Part shown: positions 1 through 6,420 of the stretch, one piece after another
How positions within the stretch are numbered: position 1 is the stretch's first letter
Layout: each line of letters begins with the position of its first letter
Source: Oscillospiraceae bacterium
GTDB taxonomy: Bacteria > Bacillota > Clostridia > Oscillospirales > Ruminococcaceae
Assembly: GCA_009776345.1 (NCBI GenBank)
Contig: WRLS01000078.1
Location: 1 to 9,783 of the forward strand
Length of the DNA stretch: 9,783 bases
Direction: 5' to 3'
Made by a program: the position numbers and the translations under genes
The notes under the pieces: model-generated
Databases searched by the model: none
Seen by the model: the letters and a program-made list of their open reading frames with translations, nothing else
Told to the model about the DNA's origin: nothing

Positions 1-99
1 CGAAGTTTTTTGCTTTGAGAAAGCATACAATCACCCACAACGGTAGTATATGGAAATCTACAGATTAATGCAATCATCAATTGCGCCGCAATCAAATCA

Positions 100-168
100 C
101 CCGCCTCTGCGGAGGCACCCTCTTTTCAATCCCCCGTCGCTACGCGCCACCCCCTTTAAAAAGGGGGC
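100..168. repeat. GC-rich stem-loop repeat, two partial units
   Basis: Two stem-loops occur in a row: GCCTC/GAGGC at 103-107 and 112-116 with a tgcg loop, and CCCCCTTT/AAAGGGGG at 150-157 and 160-167. Read on the minus strand, the second has the plan C-rich stem, then a TGGCGCG-type spacer hairpin, then a G-rich tract. The same plan recurs at 4050-4091 and 9503-9541. The stem sequences differ between copies but stay paired, so this is a dispersed structural repeat rather than a gene. I do not know a family name for it. Confidence 0.6.
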
Positions 169-233
169 AGGGCAGGGGCTGAAACGACATCTACCTATAA
201 TAAATAGTTACACCCCTACCTAACTTCTCGTGC

Positions 234-283
234 AACCCCCGCCGTCTGCGGACGGCACCCCCTTCGGGCGCGAAGGGGGCAAG
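234..283 (-). repeat. GC-rich stem-loop repeat, same family
   Basis: Two adjacent perfect hairpins: GCCGTC/GACGGC (241-246, 251-256, loop tgcg) and CCCCCTTCG/CGAAGGGGG (258-266, 271-279, loop ggcg). The arrangement is parallel to the 103-123 unit, where a stem with the same tgcg loop is also followed by ACCC. Orientation is given relative to the 4050-4091 copy. Confidence 0.6.
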
Positions 284-297
284 CAGTTATCAATAAG

Positions 298-350
298 ATC
301 CGTCCTTTCCCTAAAACCTACAACCTAAATCCTAAAACCTGCCGAAAGGC
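298..350. repeat. CCTAAA-rich (telomere-like) element, half copy
   Basis: The stretch is built from repeated CCTAAA/CCTAAAT words. It begins CGTCCTTTCC and ends CCTGCCGAAAGGC. The elements at 3531-3634 and 9541-9643 have the same kind of ends but carry both inverted arms; here only the right arm is recognisable. Non-coding; no transposase is associated. Confidence 0.6.
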
Positions 351-371
351 TGCCGAAAGGCTGACGAAAGG
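339..371 (+). repeat. Three tandem 11-base units forming the portal gene leader
   Basis: Units ctgccgaaagg (339-349), ctgccgaaagg (350-360) and ctgacgaaagg (361-371) lie head to tail. Each carries GAAAGG, which resembles a Shine-Dalgarno core, and the last runs into AAAGGAG at 367-373. The ribosome-binding site of the portal gene therefore appears to be derived from this repeat. Confidence 0.75.
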
Positions 372-373
372 AG
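367..373 (+). promoter_or_regulatory. Ribosome-binding site of the portal gene
   Basis: AAAGGAG overlaps the first base of the GTG at 373, so it cannot serve that codon. The in-frame codon at normal distance is CTG 382 (8-base spacer). GTG 373 could instead use the weaker GAAAGG of the preceding tandem unit at 355-360, with a long 12-base spacer. Confidence 0.5.
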
Positions 374-1527
374 TGATAGCCCTGAATTTAAAACAGTTTT
401 TACGTAAAACAACCCCTGCCCCCGCTGTACAGACAGCGGAAAAGCAAACCAACCGGGAAGCTTGGCAGGAATTTGCAAGCCCCATAGGCGCGGATTACGA
501 GCTTTACGGCGCAATGCGCCAAGCCGTGCCTGTCATCGATGCGGCGCTGGACAAGATCGTGCGGCTCACCGGGGATTTCAAAGTGCTGTGCGGCGACTCG
601 TTTGTGCAGGAAGAGCTGGACGGTTTTGTGCGCGGTGTACGTGTGGGCACGGGCGGGTTTGGACTGCGGCAGTTTATCGCCGTGCATTTGGACAGTATGC
701 TCACTTACGGGAACGCTGTCGGCGAGATTATCTTGGACGGCGAGGCTAAAGACATCGCGGCGCTGTACAACGCCGGCCTGCGCGATATACGCATCAGGCA
801 GGGGGATACGCCTTTGGAGGCGCAGGTCGCGGTGAGGAGCGGCGGATTTGAATTTATCCCTGTAAAATACCCTGACTTGGTAATCTTCACGCCGCTTGCC
901 CCTCGCGCAGGGCAAGTGCTTGGCGAACCGCTTCTGCGGAGCCTTCCGGCAGTGGCGGGCGTGCTGACGAAGATATACGCGTCAATCAGCACGAACTTTG
1001 AGCGCATCGCGAATTTGCGCTACGCTGTAACCTACAAGCCAGGGGCGGGCGGCGCGGAAAACGCCAAGGAGATCGCGTCGATGATCGCCAAGGAATGGAG
1101 CGGCGCGATGGCGGCATCCGCATCCGGCGCAGTGAAAGACTTTGTCGCCGTGGGCGATGTGGACATCAAGGTCATCGGAGCGGACAACCAAATGATCGAC
1201 ACCGAAGTGCCTGTTCGGCAGATGCTGGAGCAGATCGTCGCCAAGCTGGGCATCCCGCCGTTTATGCTGGGCCTGCACTGGTCGTCCACGGAGCGGATGA
1301 GTACACAGCAATCCGACATCCTCACGTCGGAGCTGGAAAGCTACCGCCGTGTGCTGGACAGCGTGATACTGCGCATCTGCGGCCTTTGGATGAGGCTCCG
1401 CGGCCATGGCTGCCCGCTCCGGGTTATCTGGGAGGACATAAACCTGCAGGACGAGCTGGAAGCCGCAAAGGCAAGGCTTTTGGCGGCACAGGCAAATAAA
1501 CTGGAAGGAGGGGAAGGCACTGAATAA
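373..1527 (+). CDS. Phage portal protein
   Basis: Likely portal: the dodecameric ring at the capsid vertex through which DNA is packaged and ejected, and to which the neck attaches. The product is up to 384 residues, a little shorter than many HK97-type portals. The most telling region is about residues 290-325, with KLGIPPFMLGL followed by a Ser/Thr-rich stretch and a long helix (QQSDILTSELESYRRVLD). That is the pattern seen in HK97/PBSX-like portals. A helical stretch rich in Glu and Ala ends the protein, typical of portal crown regions. It precedes the protease-like and capsid genes, the usual place for a portal. The GTG at 373 is the first standard start, but the Shine-Dalgarno spacing favours CTG at 382. 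No terminase precedes it in the window. Proteins of this family are sometimes misnamed phosphatases; I see no phosphatase motif. Confidence 0.8.
   Translation: MIALNLKQFLRKTTPAPAVQTAEKQTNREAWQEFASPIGADYELYGAMRQAVPVIDAALDKIVRLTGDFKVLCGDSFVQEELDGFVRGVRVGTGGFGLRQFIAVHLDSMLTYGNAVGEIILDGEAKDIAALYNAGLRDIRIRQGDTPLEAQVAVRSGGFEFIPVKYPDLVIFTPLAPRAGQVLGEPLLRSLPAVAGVLTKIYASISTNFERIANLRYAVTYKPGAGGAENAKEIASMIAKEWSGAMAASASGAVKDFVAVGDVDIKVIGADNQMIDTEVPVRQMLEQIVAKLGIPPFMLGLHWSSTERMSTQQSDILTSELESYRRVLDSVILRICGLWMRLRGHGCPLRVIWEDINLQDELEAAKARLLAAQANKLEGGEGTE
1505..1511 (+). promoter_or_regulatory. Ribosome-binding site pointing to a CTG start
   Basis: AAGGAGG lies inside the end of the portal gene. Eight bases downstream is CTG (1520), in frame with the protease-like gene. 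The first standard start, GTG 1553, has no credible Shine-Dalgarno sequence at normal distance, so this site decides the start. Confidence 0.55.
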
Positions 1528-2497
1528 ATCACAAGCGGAAAACAGTGCGGCAGTGACGGACGAACAGCTCGAGGCGATAAACCGCTATTCGCGCCGCTCA
1601 CTGACGCGCGATGAAGTCTATGTATTTTCCGTGATACTCTGCGACAATGAGGTTGACCGGGATTTTGAGCAGTTCCCTTTGCAGTCGCTGGAAAAGCTTG
1701 CGGTACTGTTCCCGGGCAGGACAGGGCTTTTTGACCACAGCCCGAAGGCAGAACACCAGAGCGCGCGTATTTTCGCCGCGGAAGTGACCGGCGGGGATAC
1801 TGCCGAAAATTCACTGGGCGAGCAGTATTTTCAGTTGAAGGCGTGGGCATATATGCTGCGCTCCGAAAAAACGCGCGAGCTTATTTTGGAAATCGACGGC
1901 GGCATAAAAAAAGAAGTCAGCGTCGGCTGTGCGGTGGAAAAAGCGATTTGCTCAATCTGTAATACGGACCGTAAATCCTCGGGCTGCGCACATGAAAAAG
2001 GCAAAGAGTATGACGGGAAGCTGTGTTATCACATTTTGGTAAATCCCGTGGATGCCTACGAGTGGTCCTTTGTTGCGATACCCGCACAGAAAAACGCCGG
2101 GGTCACGAAAAAATACGGCGGGGCGCTGACGCTCGGCAGGGATTCCACGCTGGAAAAGCTGTTTGCCATTACCGGCGATGTGCTGGTAACAAAGGCACAG
2201 TCGGACGCGCTGGCGCGGGAATATATCGCGTTGAAGGCGATGGCGGACATGGGCAGGGAATACAACGGGGCATTGCGCAAGGAGGCTGTACGCGCGGCGG
2301 CACTCGCCCAGCCCGAGCTTGACCCTGCAGTGCTGGAGGAAGTTACACACAGGATGACACCGGCGCAGCTCAAGGAGTTTGCGCGGGCGTTCGGGAAGGC
2401 GGCGGCGAAGAGGCTGCCTGTAGCACCGCAGCTTGCCCCGCGCGGCGAAATTATCGGCGCATCCGCCGGGGAAGGCGACGAGCGTTTTTTGATTTAA
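1520..2497 (+). CDS. Prohead maturation protease-like protein with a Cys/His cluster
   Basis: Probable capsid maturation protease or protease-scaffold. Numbering is from GTG 1553. His62 in GLFDHSPKAEHQSARIF and Ser123 in IKKEVSVGCAVE match the His and Ser blocks of HK97-type (S78) prohead proteases, and VDAYEWSFVAIPAQ (about 166-179) resembles the strand that follows in that family. Between them lies Cys133, Cys136, Cys145, His147 and Cys158 (CSIC, then GCAHEKG), a likely metal-binding insert. The final ~110 residues are Ala-rich and helical and could act as scaffold; that is inference. The gene sits between portal and capsid, the standard place for the protease. I chose CTG 1520, which gives a frame 8 bases into the portal gene, because AAGGAGG is correctly spaced for it. 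GTG 1553 would give 314 residues. Catalytic assignment rests on motif reading only. Confidence 0.72.
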   Translation: MNKSQAENSAAVTDEQLEAINRYSRRSLTRDEVYVFSVILCDNEVDRDFEQFPLQSLEKLAVLFPGRTGLFDHSPKAEHQSARIFAAEVTGGDTAENSLGEQYFQLKAWAYMLRSEKTRELILEIDGGIKKEVSVGCAVEKAICSICNTDRKSSGCAHEKGKEYDGKLCYHILVNPVDAYEWSFVAIPAQKNAGVTKKYGGALTLGRDSTLEKLFAITGDVLVTKAQSDALAREYIALKAMADMGREYNGALRKEAVRAAALAQPELDPAVLEEVTHRMTPAQLKEFARAFGKAAAKRLPVAPQLAPRGEIIGASAGEGDERFLI

Positions 2498-2527
2498 ACA
2501 AACAAAAATACGGGAGGAATTTTCTGC

Positions 2528-3529
2528 ATGAATTACGAAAGCATCCGTCTTGACAAAAGTATGTACGTAAGCGAGGGCGGTTTTTCCGCCGCGCTTGAAA
2601 AGCTCGACCCCACGGTAAAGTACAACGGCACGGACTGTGCGGGCTTGGACGCGTTCCAGCGCCAGCTCAAGCGTTACGACATCAAGGTCGGCGGCACGCG
2701 CTCCGACGTTATCGCGAAGTTTTTCGCCACATCGGACAGCGCCGCGCTGTTCCCGGAATATGTTTCCCGCGCTGTAGCCCAAGGCGCAAAGGAAGCCGGG
2801 ATGCTCGACGACATCATCGCGTCCAAAACCGAGATTAACAGCATGGATTACCGCTCCATCCGCACGGACCTGACAGGCGCGGAAATGGCGGACGAAATCG
2901 GCGAGGGCGAGGAAATACCGCAGACCACCATCGCGCTGAGTGAACACCTGGTAAACCTCAAGAAGCGCGGCCGCCTTCTGTGCGCATCCTACGAAGCGAT
3001 AAAATTCCAGCGCGTGGATGTGTTCACCGTGGCACTGCGCCAGATCGGCGCGTATATCGCGAAAGCACAGCTCCGTGACGCTGTAGAAGCGCTGATAAAC
3101 GGCGGCGGCGGCGTCCCCGCGGCGCAGGTTATAAACACAGCGGCTTCTGCGCTTGCTTACACCGACCTGTTAAGGCTTTGGAACTCGTTTGAAAGCTTCG
3201 ATATGAACGTGATCCTCGCCTCCCCCGACATGGCGATGGATGTGCTGAACCTCGATGAATTCAAGGACCCGCGCGCGGGCTGCGGCTTCGAGGGCACCGG
3301 AAAGCACTCCGCCCCCATGGGCGCAAAGCTCATCAAGAGCAGCACTGTGCCCGCCGGTTCACTGATCGCGCTGGACAAGCGTTTTGCGCTGGAGATGGTT
3401 TGCGCGGGCGGCGTGAATGTAGAGTACGACAAGCTGATCAACACACAGCTTGAGCGCGCGTCTGTAACGTCGATTTACGGCTTCTCAAAAATCTTCCCCG
3501 ACGCTGTGAAGGTTTTGACGAGAGGTTAA
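2528..3529 (+). CDS. Major capsid protein, HK97 fold
   Basis: Main shell protein of the head, 333 residues. The start ATG 2528 follows GGAGG (2513-2517) with a 10-base spacer. The charged N-terminal ~60 residues could be a scaffold-like arm. The segment at about 120-165 (GEGEEIPQTTIALSEHLVNL, then KRGRLLCASYEAIKF) has the acidic loop, strand and spine-helix pattern of HK97-type capsids. The later region contains ILASPDMAMDVLNLDEFKDP, and the C-terminus (SVTSIYGFSKIFPDAVKVL) is a typical final P-domain strand. It is the last gene of the head block and is followed by 618 bases of repeats rather than by the neck genes. The frame is intact with no sign of decay. Confidence 0.85.
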   Translation: MNYESIRLDKSMYVSEGGFSAALEKLDPTVKYNGTDCAGLDAFQRQLKRYDIKVGGTRSDVIAKFFATSDSAALFPEYVSRAVAQGAKEAGMLDDIIASKTEINSMDYRSIRTDLTGAEMADEIGEGEEIPQTTIALSEHLVNLKKRGRLLCASYEAIKFQRVDVFTVALRQIGAYIAKAQLRDAVEALINGGGGVPAAQVINTAASALAYTDLLRLWNSFESFDMNVILASPDMAMDVLNLDEFKDPRAGCGFEGTGKHSAPMGAKLIKSSTVPAGSLIALDKRFALEMVCAGGVNVEYDKLINTQLERASVTSIYGFSKIFPDAVKVLTRG

Positions 3530-3530
3530 G

Positions 3531-3634
3531 AAAGGTTACAGGTTTTAGGAAGGTAAGGATTCAGGAAAGGAAGAAACTATAAAATTCGTCCTTTCCTGAA
3601 GCCTGAATCCTGAAACCTAGATCCTGCCGTAGGC
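3531..3634. repeat. CCTAAA/TTTAGG-type inverted repeat element
   Basis: The core is a perfect 12-bp inverted repeat, TTCAGGAAAGGA (3560-3571) against TCCTTTCCTGAA (3589-3600), with a 17-base loop. Outside it, imperfect arms of TTTAGG/CCTGAA words extend the palindrome, including a second pairing of 3556-3565 with 3602-3611. The right end (CCTGCCGTAGGC) and the CGTCCTTTCC block match the elements at 298-350 and 9541-9643. Confidence 0.65.
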
Positions 3635-3639
3635 AAAAC

Positions 3640-3676
3640 ACCCGTTCCACTCTCTTTAAAAAAGAGGGCAAGGCTA
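3640..3676. repeat. Partial stem-loop repeat unit
   Basis: CTCTCTTT and AAAGAGGG form an imperfect hairpin followed by GCAAGG, similar to the CCCCCTTTAAAAAGGGGGC unit at 150-168. It appears degenerate. Confidence 0.4.
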
Positions 3677-3918
3677 CAAAGGCAAGTAGGCACGAACCTA
3701 AAACAGGGAGCGACACCGGAAGCGCACGCGCACGTAATAACAGCGGAAAAAGTTTTCAAATAATCCCTTTTTCCTAATATCTTTTTTCGCGTTCAAGCCC
3801 TGGAGCTTGGCTCGGCTGAGCGATTGGGCGGATTGTAGAACAATGCATATGACGTGCGCGATGAAAGGCACAGGGCTATGCGTCTTGTCGAAATGGGGGT
3901 CCGGGGTCTCCCCGGTGT

Positions 3919-4003
3919 GTTTTGTTTCTTTTGCACAAGCAAAAGAAAAGCCTCCGCGGCTTGAGCGGTGAAAAACTGCCGAAGGTAAAATCGCGTTATA
4001 AAC
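3919..4003 (-). repeat. 27-base-core hairpin element, copy A (inverted)
   Basis: Bases 3949-3975 are the exact reverse complement of 9681-9707 (27 of 27). Directly next to this core is a perfect 10-bp hairpin, TTTCTTTTGC (3925-3934) with GCAAAAGAAA (3939-3948). Similarity continues beyond the core to about 4003, and on the other side through the CAAAAC that follows the hairpin. The element is non-coding. Confidence 0.8.
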
Positions 4004-4049
4004 TCCCCCTGTCACTTCGTGACATCCCCCTCAAAGAGGGGGACAAGAG
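4001..4049 (-). repeat. GC-rich stem-loop repeat, inverted unit
   Basis: GTCAC/GTGAC (4011-4015, 4019-4023) and CCCCCTC/GAGGGGG (4026-4032, 4036-4042) form two neighbouring hairpins. On the minus strand the order is C-rich stem, spacer hairpin, G-rich tract, as in the unit next to it, which lies in the opposite direction. Confidence 0.6.
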
Positions 4050-4096
4050 CCTCCCTCTCTGAGGGAGGTGGCGCGCAGCGCCGGAGGGAGGTTTTT
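4050..4096 (+). terminator. GC-rich stem-loop repeat with terminator-like T run
   Basis: CCTCCCTC (4050-4057) can pair with GAGGGAGG (4061-4068), or with the second copy of that tract at 4084-4091, enclosing a GGCGC/GCGCC hairpin (4070-4082). Five T residues follow at 4092-4096. On the + strand this looks like an intrinsic terminator that could end transcripts coming from the head block. It belongs to the dispersed repeat family, so the resemblance may be incidental. Confidence 0.35.
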
Positions 4097-4097
4097 C

Positions 4098-4116
4098 GGG
4101 CGGCAGATTGCCGCCC
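4098..4116. repeat. GGGCGGCA hairpin
   Basis: Perfect 8-bp stem, GGGCGGCA (4098-4105) with TGCCGCCC (4109-4116), loop gat, followed by CTAC. A related GTAGGGGTGGG...CCCGCC hairpin lies at 9475-9495 in opposite orientation, beyond the last tail gene. Confidence 0.6.
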
Positions 4117-4147
4117 CTACAGCACCAACAAAAAAGGGGGAATTCCA

Positions 4148-4546
4148 ATCAGCACAGGCAAAATAGTAGATATATATAAAGTGCGCGGCATATTCGCGCT
4201 GTACTCGTCCCTGGAACCCGAGGGGGCCGCAAAATGGGACGTCCTCTGCCGAAAGGCGGCGGATTATGTGGAAAGCCGCATCCGAAGCGGGCTTGCCCCG
4301 GGTGAGAATTCAGACAGGCTGGCGGGGGCAGCCGCGCTCTGGGCATATGCGGATTATCTGTCGCTTGGAAGCACTATAACAAACGCAAACGAAATCAAAG
4401 TGGGCGATATCACCGTAAAGCAAAACGAGTCCTCGGGCGGCGGGTATTCCCCCGCAAAATTAAGGGAGCTGGCGCTGGAGGATATCGGCGACCTTATCGA
4501 ACCTGGCGGTTTCGTTTTTCAGTCAATCGGGGAGGATGCGCAATGA
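4148..4546 (+). CDS. Head-tail adaptor-like connector protein
   Basis: Probable first neck protein binding under the portal, like the gp15/gp6 adaptors of SPP1/HK97-type phages. The predicted protein of about 132 residues is mostly helical (WDVLCRKAADYVESRIR, then DRLAGAAALWAYADYLS), has a short variable loop with a Gly/Ser run, and ends in a helix leading to FVFQSIGED. The open frame extends back to ATG 4019, but its first ~40 codons translate stem-loop repeats, so that start is not believable. GGGGGA at 4136-4141 is 6 bases before ATC 4148, a rare but permitted start. GTG 4181 is the first conventional alternative and would remove the first 11 residues. It is the first gene of the neck/tail block; its stop overlaps the next start (ATGA). 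The role is inferred from position and helical pattern. Confidence 0.6.
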   Translation: MSTGKIVDIYKVRGIFALYSSLEPEGAAKWDVLCRKAADYVESRIRSGLAPGENSDRLAGAAALWAYADYLSLGSTITNANEIKVGDITVKQNESSGGGYSPAKLRELALEDIGDLIEPGGFVFQSIGEDAQ

Positions 4547-4881
4547 TCGCCGCGGGGATTTTCGGCGCGGCAATCAGCGCGGCGGGCGGACAGGCGTTTC
4601 TTCTGCGGGATGGGGCGCAGGCGGCTTTCACGGCAAGCATCCAACCTGTTTTCCGCGACAGGGAAGGCCGCGGCTCATCCCTCGGCACAAGGGGTTTTGA
4701 GCATTTCACGGCATACATGGCATACGACGATATTACCCGAAGCATCGCGCGGGGCGATATAATCCGCCGCCGTGACAGGGATTATCACATCCGCAGGATC
4801 GAAACTGTTTTCTACGCGGACGAACCCGCCTACCGCAAGGCGGCATTGACACTTTGCGAACCGGAAGGGGGGAGCTTATGA
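4543..4881 (+). CDS. Head-tail stopper-like / head-closure protein
   Basis: Probable neck stopper, comparable to SPP1 gp16, which closes the head after DNA packaging. The predicted 112-residue protein is rich in beta strands. The half from about residue 57 (AYMAYDDITRSIARGDIIRR, then DRDYHIRRIETVFYADE) follows the pattern of a small barrel: a short strand, a turn at GD, a charged strand, then strands carrying Tyr/Ile alternation and a final LTLCEPEG. Size and place, between the adaptor-like gene and the terminator-like gene, agree with this. It overlaps both neighbours by four bases (ATGA), so translational coupling is likely. Sequence evidence alone is moderate. Confidence 0.58.
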   Translation: MIAAGIFGAAISAAGGQAFLLRDGAQAAFTASIQPVFRDREGRGSSLGTRGFEHFTAYMAYDDITRSIARGDIIRRRDRDYHIRRIETVFYADEPAYRKAALTLCEPEGGSL

Positions 4882-5360
4882 CAATTTCGGAGCTGCGCGC
4901 GCAAATCGCGGCAGAGCTTGAGGGTGACATAAGATTTTCCGGCTGCAAGGTGCAAAGCGCGTATCCCGCCGCGCGCAGGGAATTCCCGGTCACAAGGCCG
5001 ATCATCGCCGTGGGGCTTGACGGGCTTGAAATGGAACCGGGGCTGGGCGGCTTCCTCGTTTCCGGGGAGAACGACCAATACGGCGCGCCCTGTGTATTAT
5101 CCATGCGGTTTGATATCTTCACGCCGGACAGCGTACCCGGCCCCGACCCGTGCGAGCTGCTGGAGGCCGTGCTGGACAGGCTGGCGGTTTCGGGGAACCG
5201 ATTCGGGTTCTTCGCGTTCAAAGGCGGCAGGCCCGCTTGGGACAAAAACGCGGAGTCCAACTTGCTCACCGCCACGGGAAAACTGAGGATGGCGGTTTCC
5301 CATACCGGCGGGGAAAGTTTTACGGTATCCCGCTTCGATGTCATAAGTTCTGAAATCTAA
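4878..5360 (+). CDS. Tail-terminator-like protein
   Basis: Probable tail terminator or completion protein, capping the tube and sheath at the head-proximal end. The 160-residue product begins with a helix (MTISELRAQIAAELEG), followed by alternating strands (PIIAVGLDGLEME; VLSMRFDIFTPD), a helix (CELLEAVLDRLAV) and closing strands ending FTVSRFDVISSEI. This alpha/beta order and the position directly before the sheath fit tail terminators of contractile phages. ATG 4878 follows GGGGGGAG and overlaps the preceding stop (ATGA). The frame continues upstream to 4854 but without a better start. A minor tail protein is the alternative. Confidence 0.58.
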   Translation: MTISELRAQIAAELEGDIRFSGCKVQSAYPAARREFPVTRPIIAVGLDGLEMEPGLGGFLVSGENDQYGAPCVLSMRFDIFTPDSVPGPDPCELLEAVLDRLAVSGNRFGFFAFKGGRPAWDKNAESNLLTATGKLRMAVSHTGGESFTVSRFDVISSEI

Positions 5361-5376
5361 TATGGGGGTTGATATT

Positions 5377-6399
5377 TTGGCAACAGTCACTAACCTGCGC
5401 CCGGGCGTATATTCGTCCTATACAGTAGATTGGGCGTATTCCGCGCCGCGTTCGCGGATGTACGGGGCAATCGCCGTAAAAGGCAGCCCCGCCATGGCGG
5501 GGAATGTGTACGCGGTTTCTTCGCACGACTTGGCGGAGGAGCTTTTCTCCGATGTAAACACGCGCCTTCTCGCGGCTGTGAAGATCATGCTGGAAAGCGG
5601 CGTGAGCAAAGTTTACGCCGTTTGCGCGGATGATAGCCTTACTCAGGCGCTCGATTTGTTAAAAGAAGAGGACGGCATCGGCGCGATTGTTTGCGATTGC
5701 GCACTCGGGGACGTCGCCGCGCTGAAGTCATACCTGGCGGACTGCGCGGGCAGCCGCCGTGAACAAATTGCGTTCACGGGGTCCGATGGCAATGCTGACG
5801 CACTGGCGCTTGCCGGTGCGCTGAACGATGAACGCGCCGTGGTATGCTGCTCCGGCGCGGCTTACCGCGATTATCCCGCCGACGGGCTTTTCACCGCCGC
5901 CGCAATGGCGGGGATGATGCTTTCTGCGGACGACCCGATCCACAACTGGAACGGGCAAAGCCTTTCTGTTTTGGGGCAGTGCGAAAAGCTTTCGGAGCAG
6001 GAGATCCAAGCCCTTCTCGCGGGCGGCGTTACAGCGTTTGAAGTACGTAATGGGGAAACAGTGTGCATCCGCGCGCTGACTTCGCGCACGGCGAGGAACG
6101 GCGCGCCCGACCGCACGATGTCCCCGCTGAACACTGTTTTGATCGTGGACGATGTAATCCGCACGGTGCGCGATTCCCTGGAACACAGGCTGCGCGGCAC
6201 AAGGCTTTCGCTTGATACGGTAAAAAGCCAGGTCACGGTGGAGCTTTCCGCAAAACAGGACAGCGGCATAATCGAAAGCTTTTCCACACCTTCCGTGCGC
6301 ATACATCAAAGCGACCCTAGCGCGTGCGTGGTGGAAATGGCGTTCAAGGCGGCGAATGTACTCAGCCAGATACATATCACCGCGTTTGTAAGAATTTGA
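5377..6399 (+). CDS. Contractile tail sheath protein
   Basis: Main protein of the contractile sheath. The N-terminus (ATVTNLRPGVYSSYTVD) is the classic sheath beginning, with the RPGVY signature of PBSX XkdK/Mu gpL-type sheaths, and the C-terminal half ends in the expected alpha/beta domain (NTVLIVDDVIRTVRDSLEHR through SQIHITAFVRI). From TTG 5377 the product is 340 residues, shorter than most sheaths (usually about 390-500). GGGGG at 5364-5368 is 8 bases before TTG 5377. That same G-run lies inside the codons after ATG 5362, so the 345-residue version starting there is less likely. Tube and chaperone-like genes follow, as in Mu and PBSX. The reading frame is intact. Confidence 0.88.
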   Translation: MATVTNLRPGVYSSYTVDWAYSAPRSRMYGAIAVKGSPAMAGNVYAVSSHDLAEELFSDVNTRLLAAVKIMLESGVSKVYAVCADDSLTQALDLLKEEDGIGAIVCDCALGDVAALKSYLADCAGSRREQIAFTGSDGNADALALAGALNDERAVVCCSGAAYRDYPADGLFTAAAMAGMMLSADDPIHNWNGQSLSVLGQCEKLSEQEIQALLAGGVTAFEVRNGETVCIRALTSRTARNGAPDRTMSPLNTVLIVDDVIRTVRDSLEHRLRGTRLSLDTVKSQVTVELSAKQDSGIIESFSTPSVRIHQSDPSACVVEMAFKAANVLSQIHITAFVRI

Positions 6400-6420
6400 T
6401 GAAAAAGGGTGAAAAACAAA

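Larger units (their letters stand above)
3..372. other. Repeat-filled non-coding stretch upstream of the head genes
   Basis: I see no convincing gene here. Frame 3 stays open from base 3 to a TAA at 66-68 and could be the last 21 codons of an upstream protein, but nothing identifies it. The rest is made of short inverted repeats: a 5-bp stem at 103-116, a perfect 8-bp stem at 150-167, a 6-bp stem at 241-256 and a 9-bp stem at 258-279, followed by a CCTAAA-rich half-element at 298-350 and an 11-base tandem repeat that runs into the portal gene. A TATAAT at 196-201 has no matching -35 hexamer. A terminase gene would normally sit immediately upstream of a portal gene; it is not in this window. 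Confidence 0.7.
3530..4147. other. Gene-free, repeat-packed seam between head and neck/tail blocks
   Basis: No gene is supported here. Two minus-strand open frames (3577-3759 and 3698-4015) translate repeat sequence and are not credible. From left to right it holds a CCTAAA-type inverted repeat (3531-3634), a partial stem-loop unit (3640-3676), about 170 bases with no recognised structure (3677-3845), a CCGGGG/CCCCGG hairpin (3901-3915), the inverted copy of the 27-base-core element (3919-4003), then two opposed stem-loop repeats and a GGGCGGCA hairpin (4098-4116) just before the adaptor gene. Confidence 0.75.

Noticed and set aside
10..31. TGCTTT/AAAGCA hairpin as a terminator of an upstream gene
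   Set aside because: The T run lies before the hairpin on the + strand, so it is on the wrong side for either direction.
3..68. C-terminal end of a terminase or other upstream gene
   Set aside because: Only about 21 codons are open and they match no motif I know; kept as a remark only.
196..201. TATAAT as a promoter for the head block
   Set aside because: No -35 hexamer is found 16-18 bases upstream, and the site lies in repeat-rich DNA.
298..371. CRISPR array
   Set aside because: Units are short and contiguous (11 bases) or palindromic, without regularly spaced unique spacers or cas genes.
3577..4015. Two minus-strand open frames (3577-3759 and 3698-4015)
   Set aside because: Their translations cross hairpins and dispersed repeats, show no domain pattern and have no convincing ribosome-binding site.
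4019..4147. ATG 4019 as start of the adaptor gene
   Set aside because: The first 40 or so codons translate stem-loop repeats and a terminator-like structure; a well placed GGGGGA precedes ATC 4148 instead.
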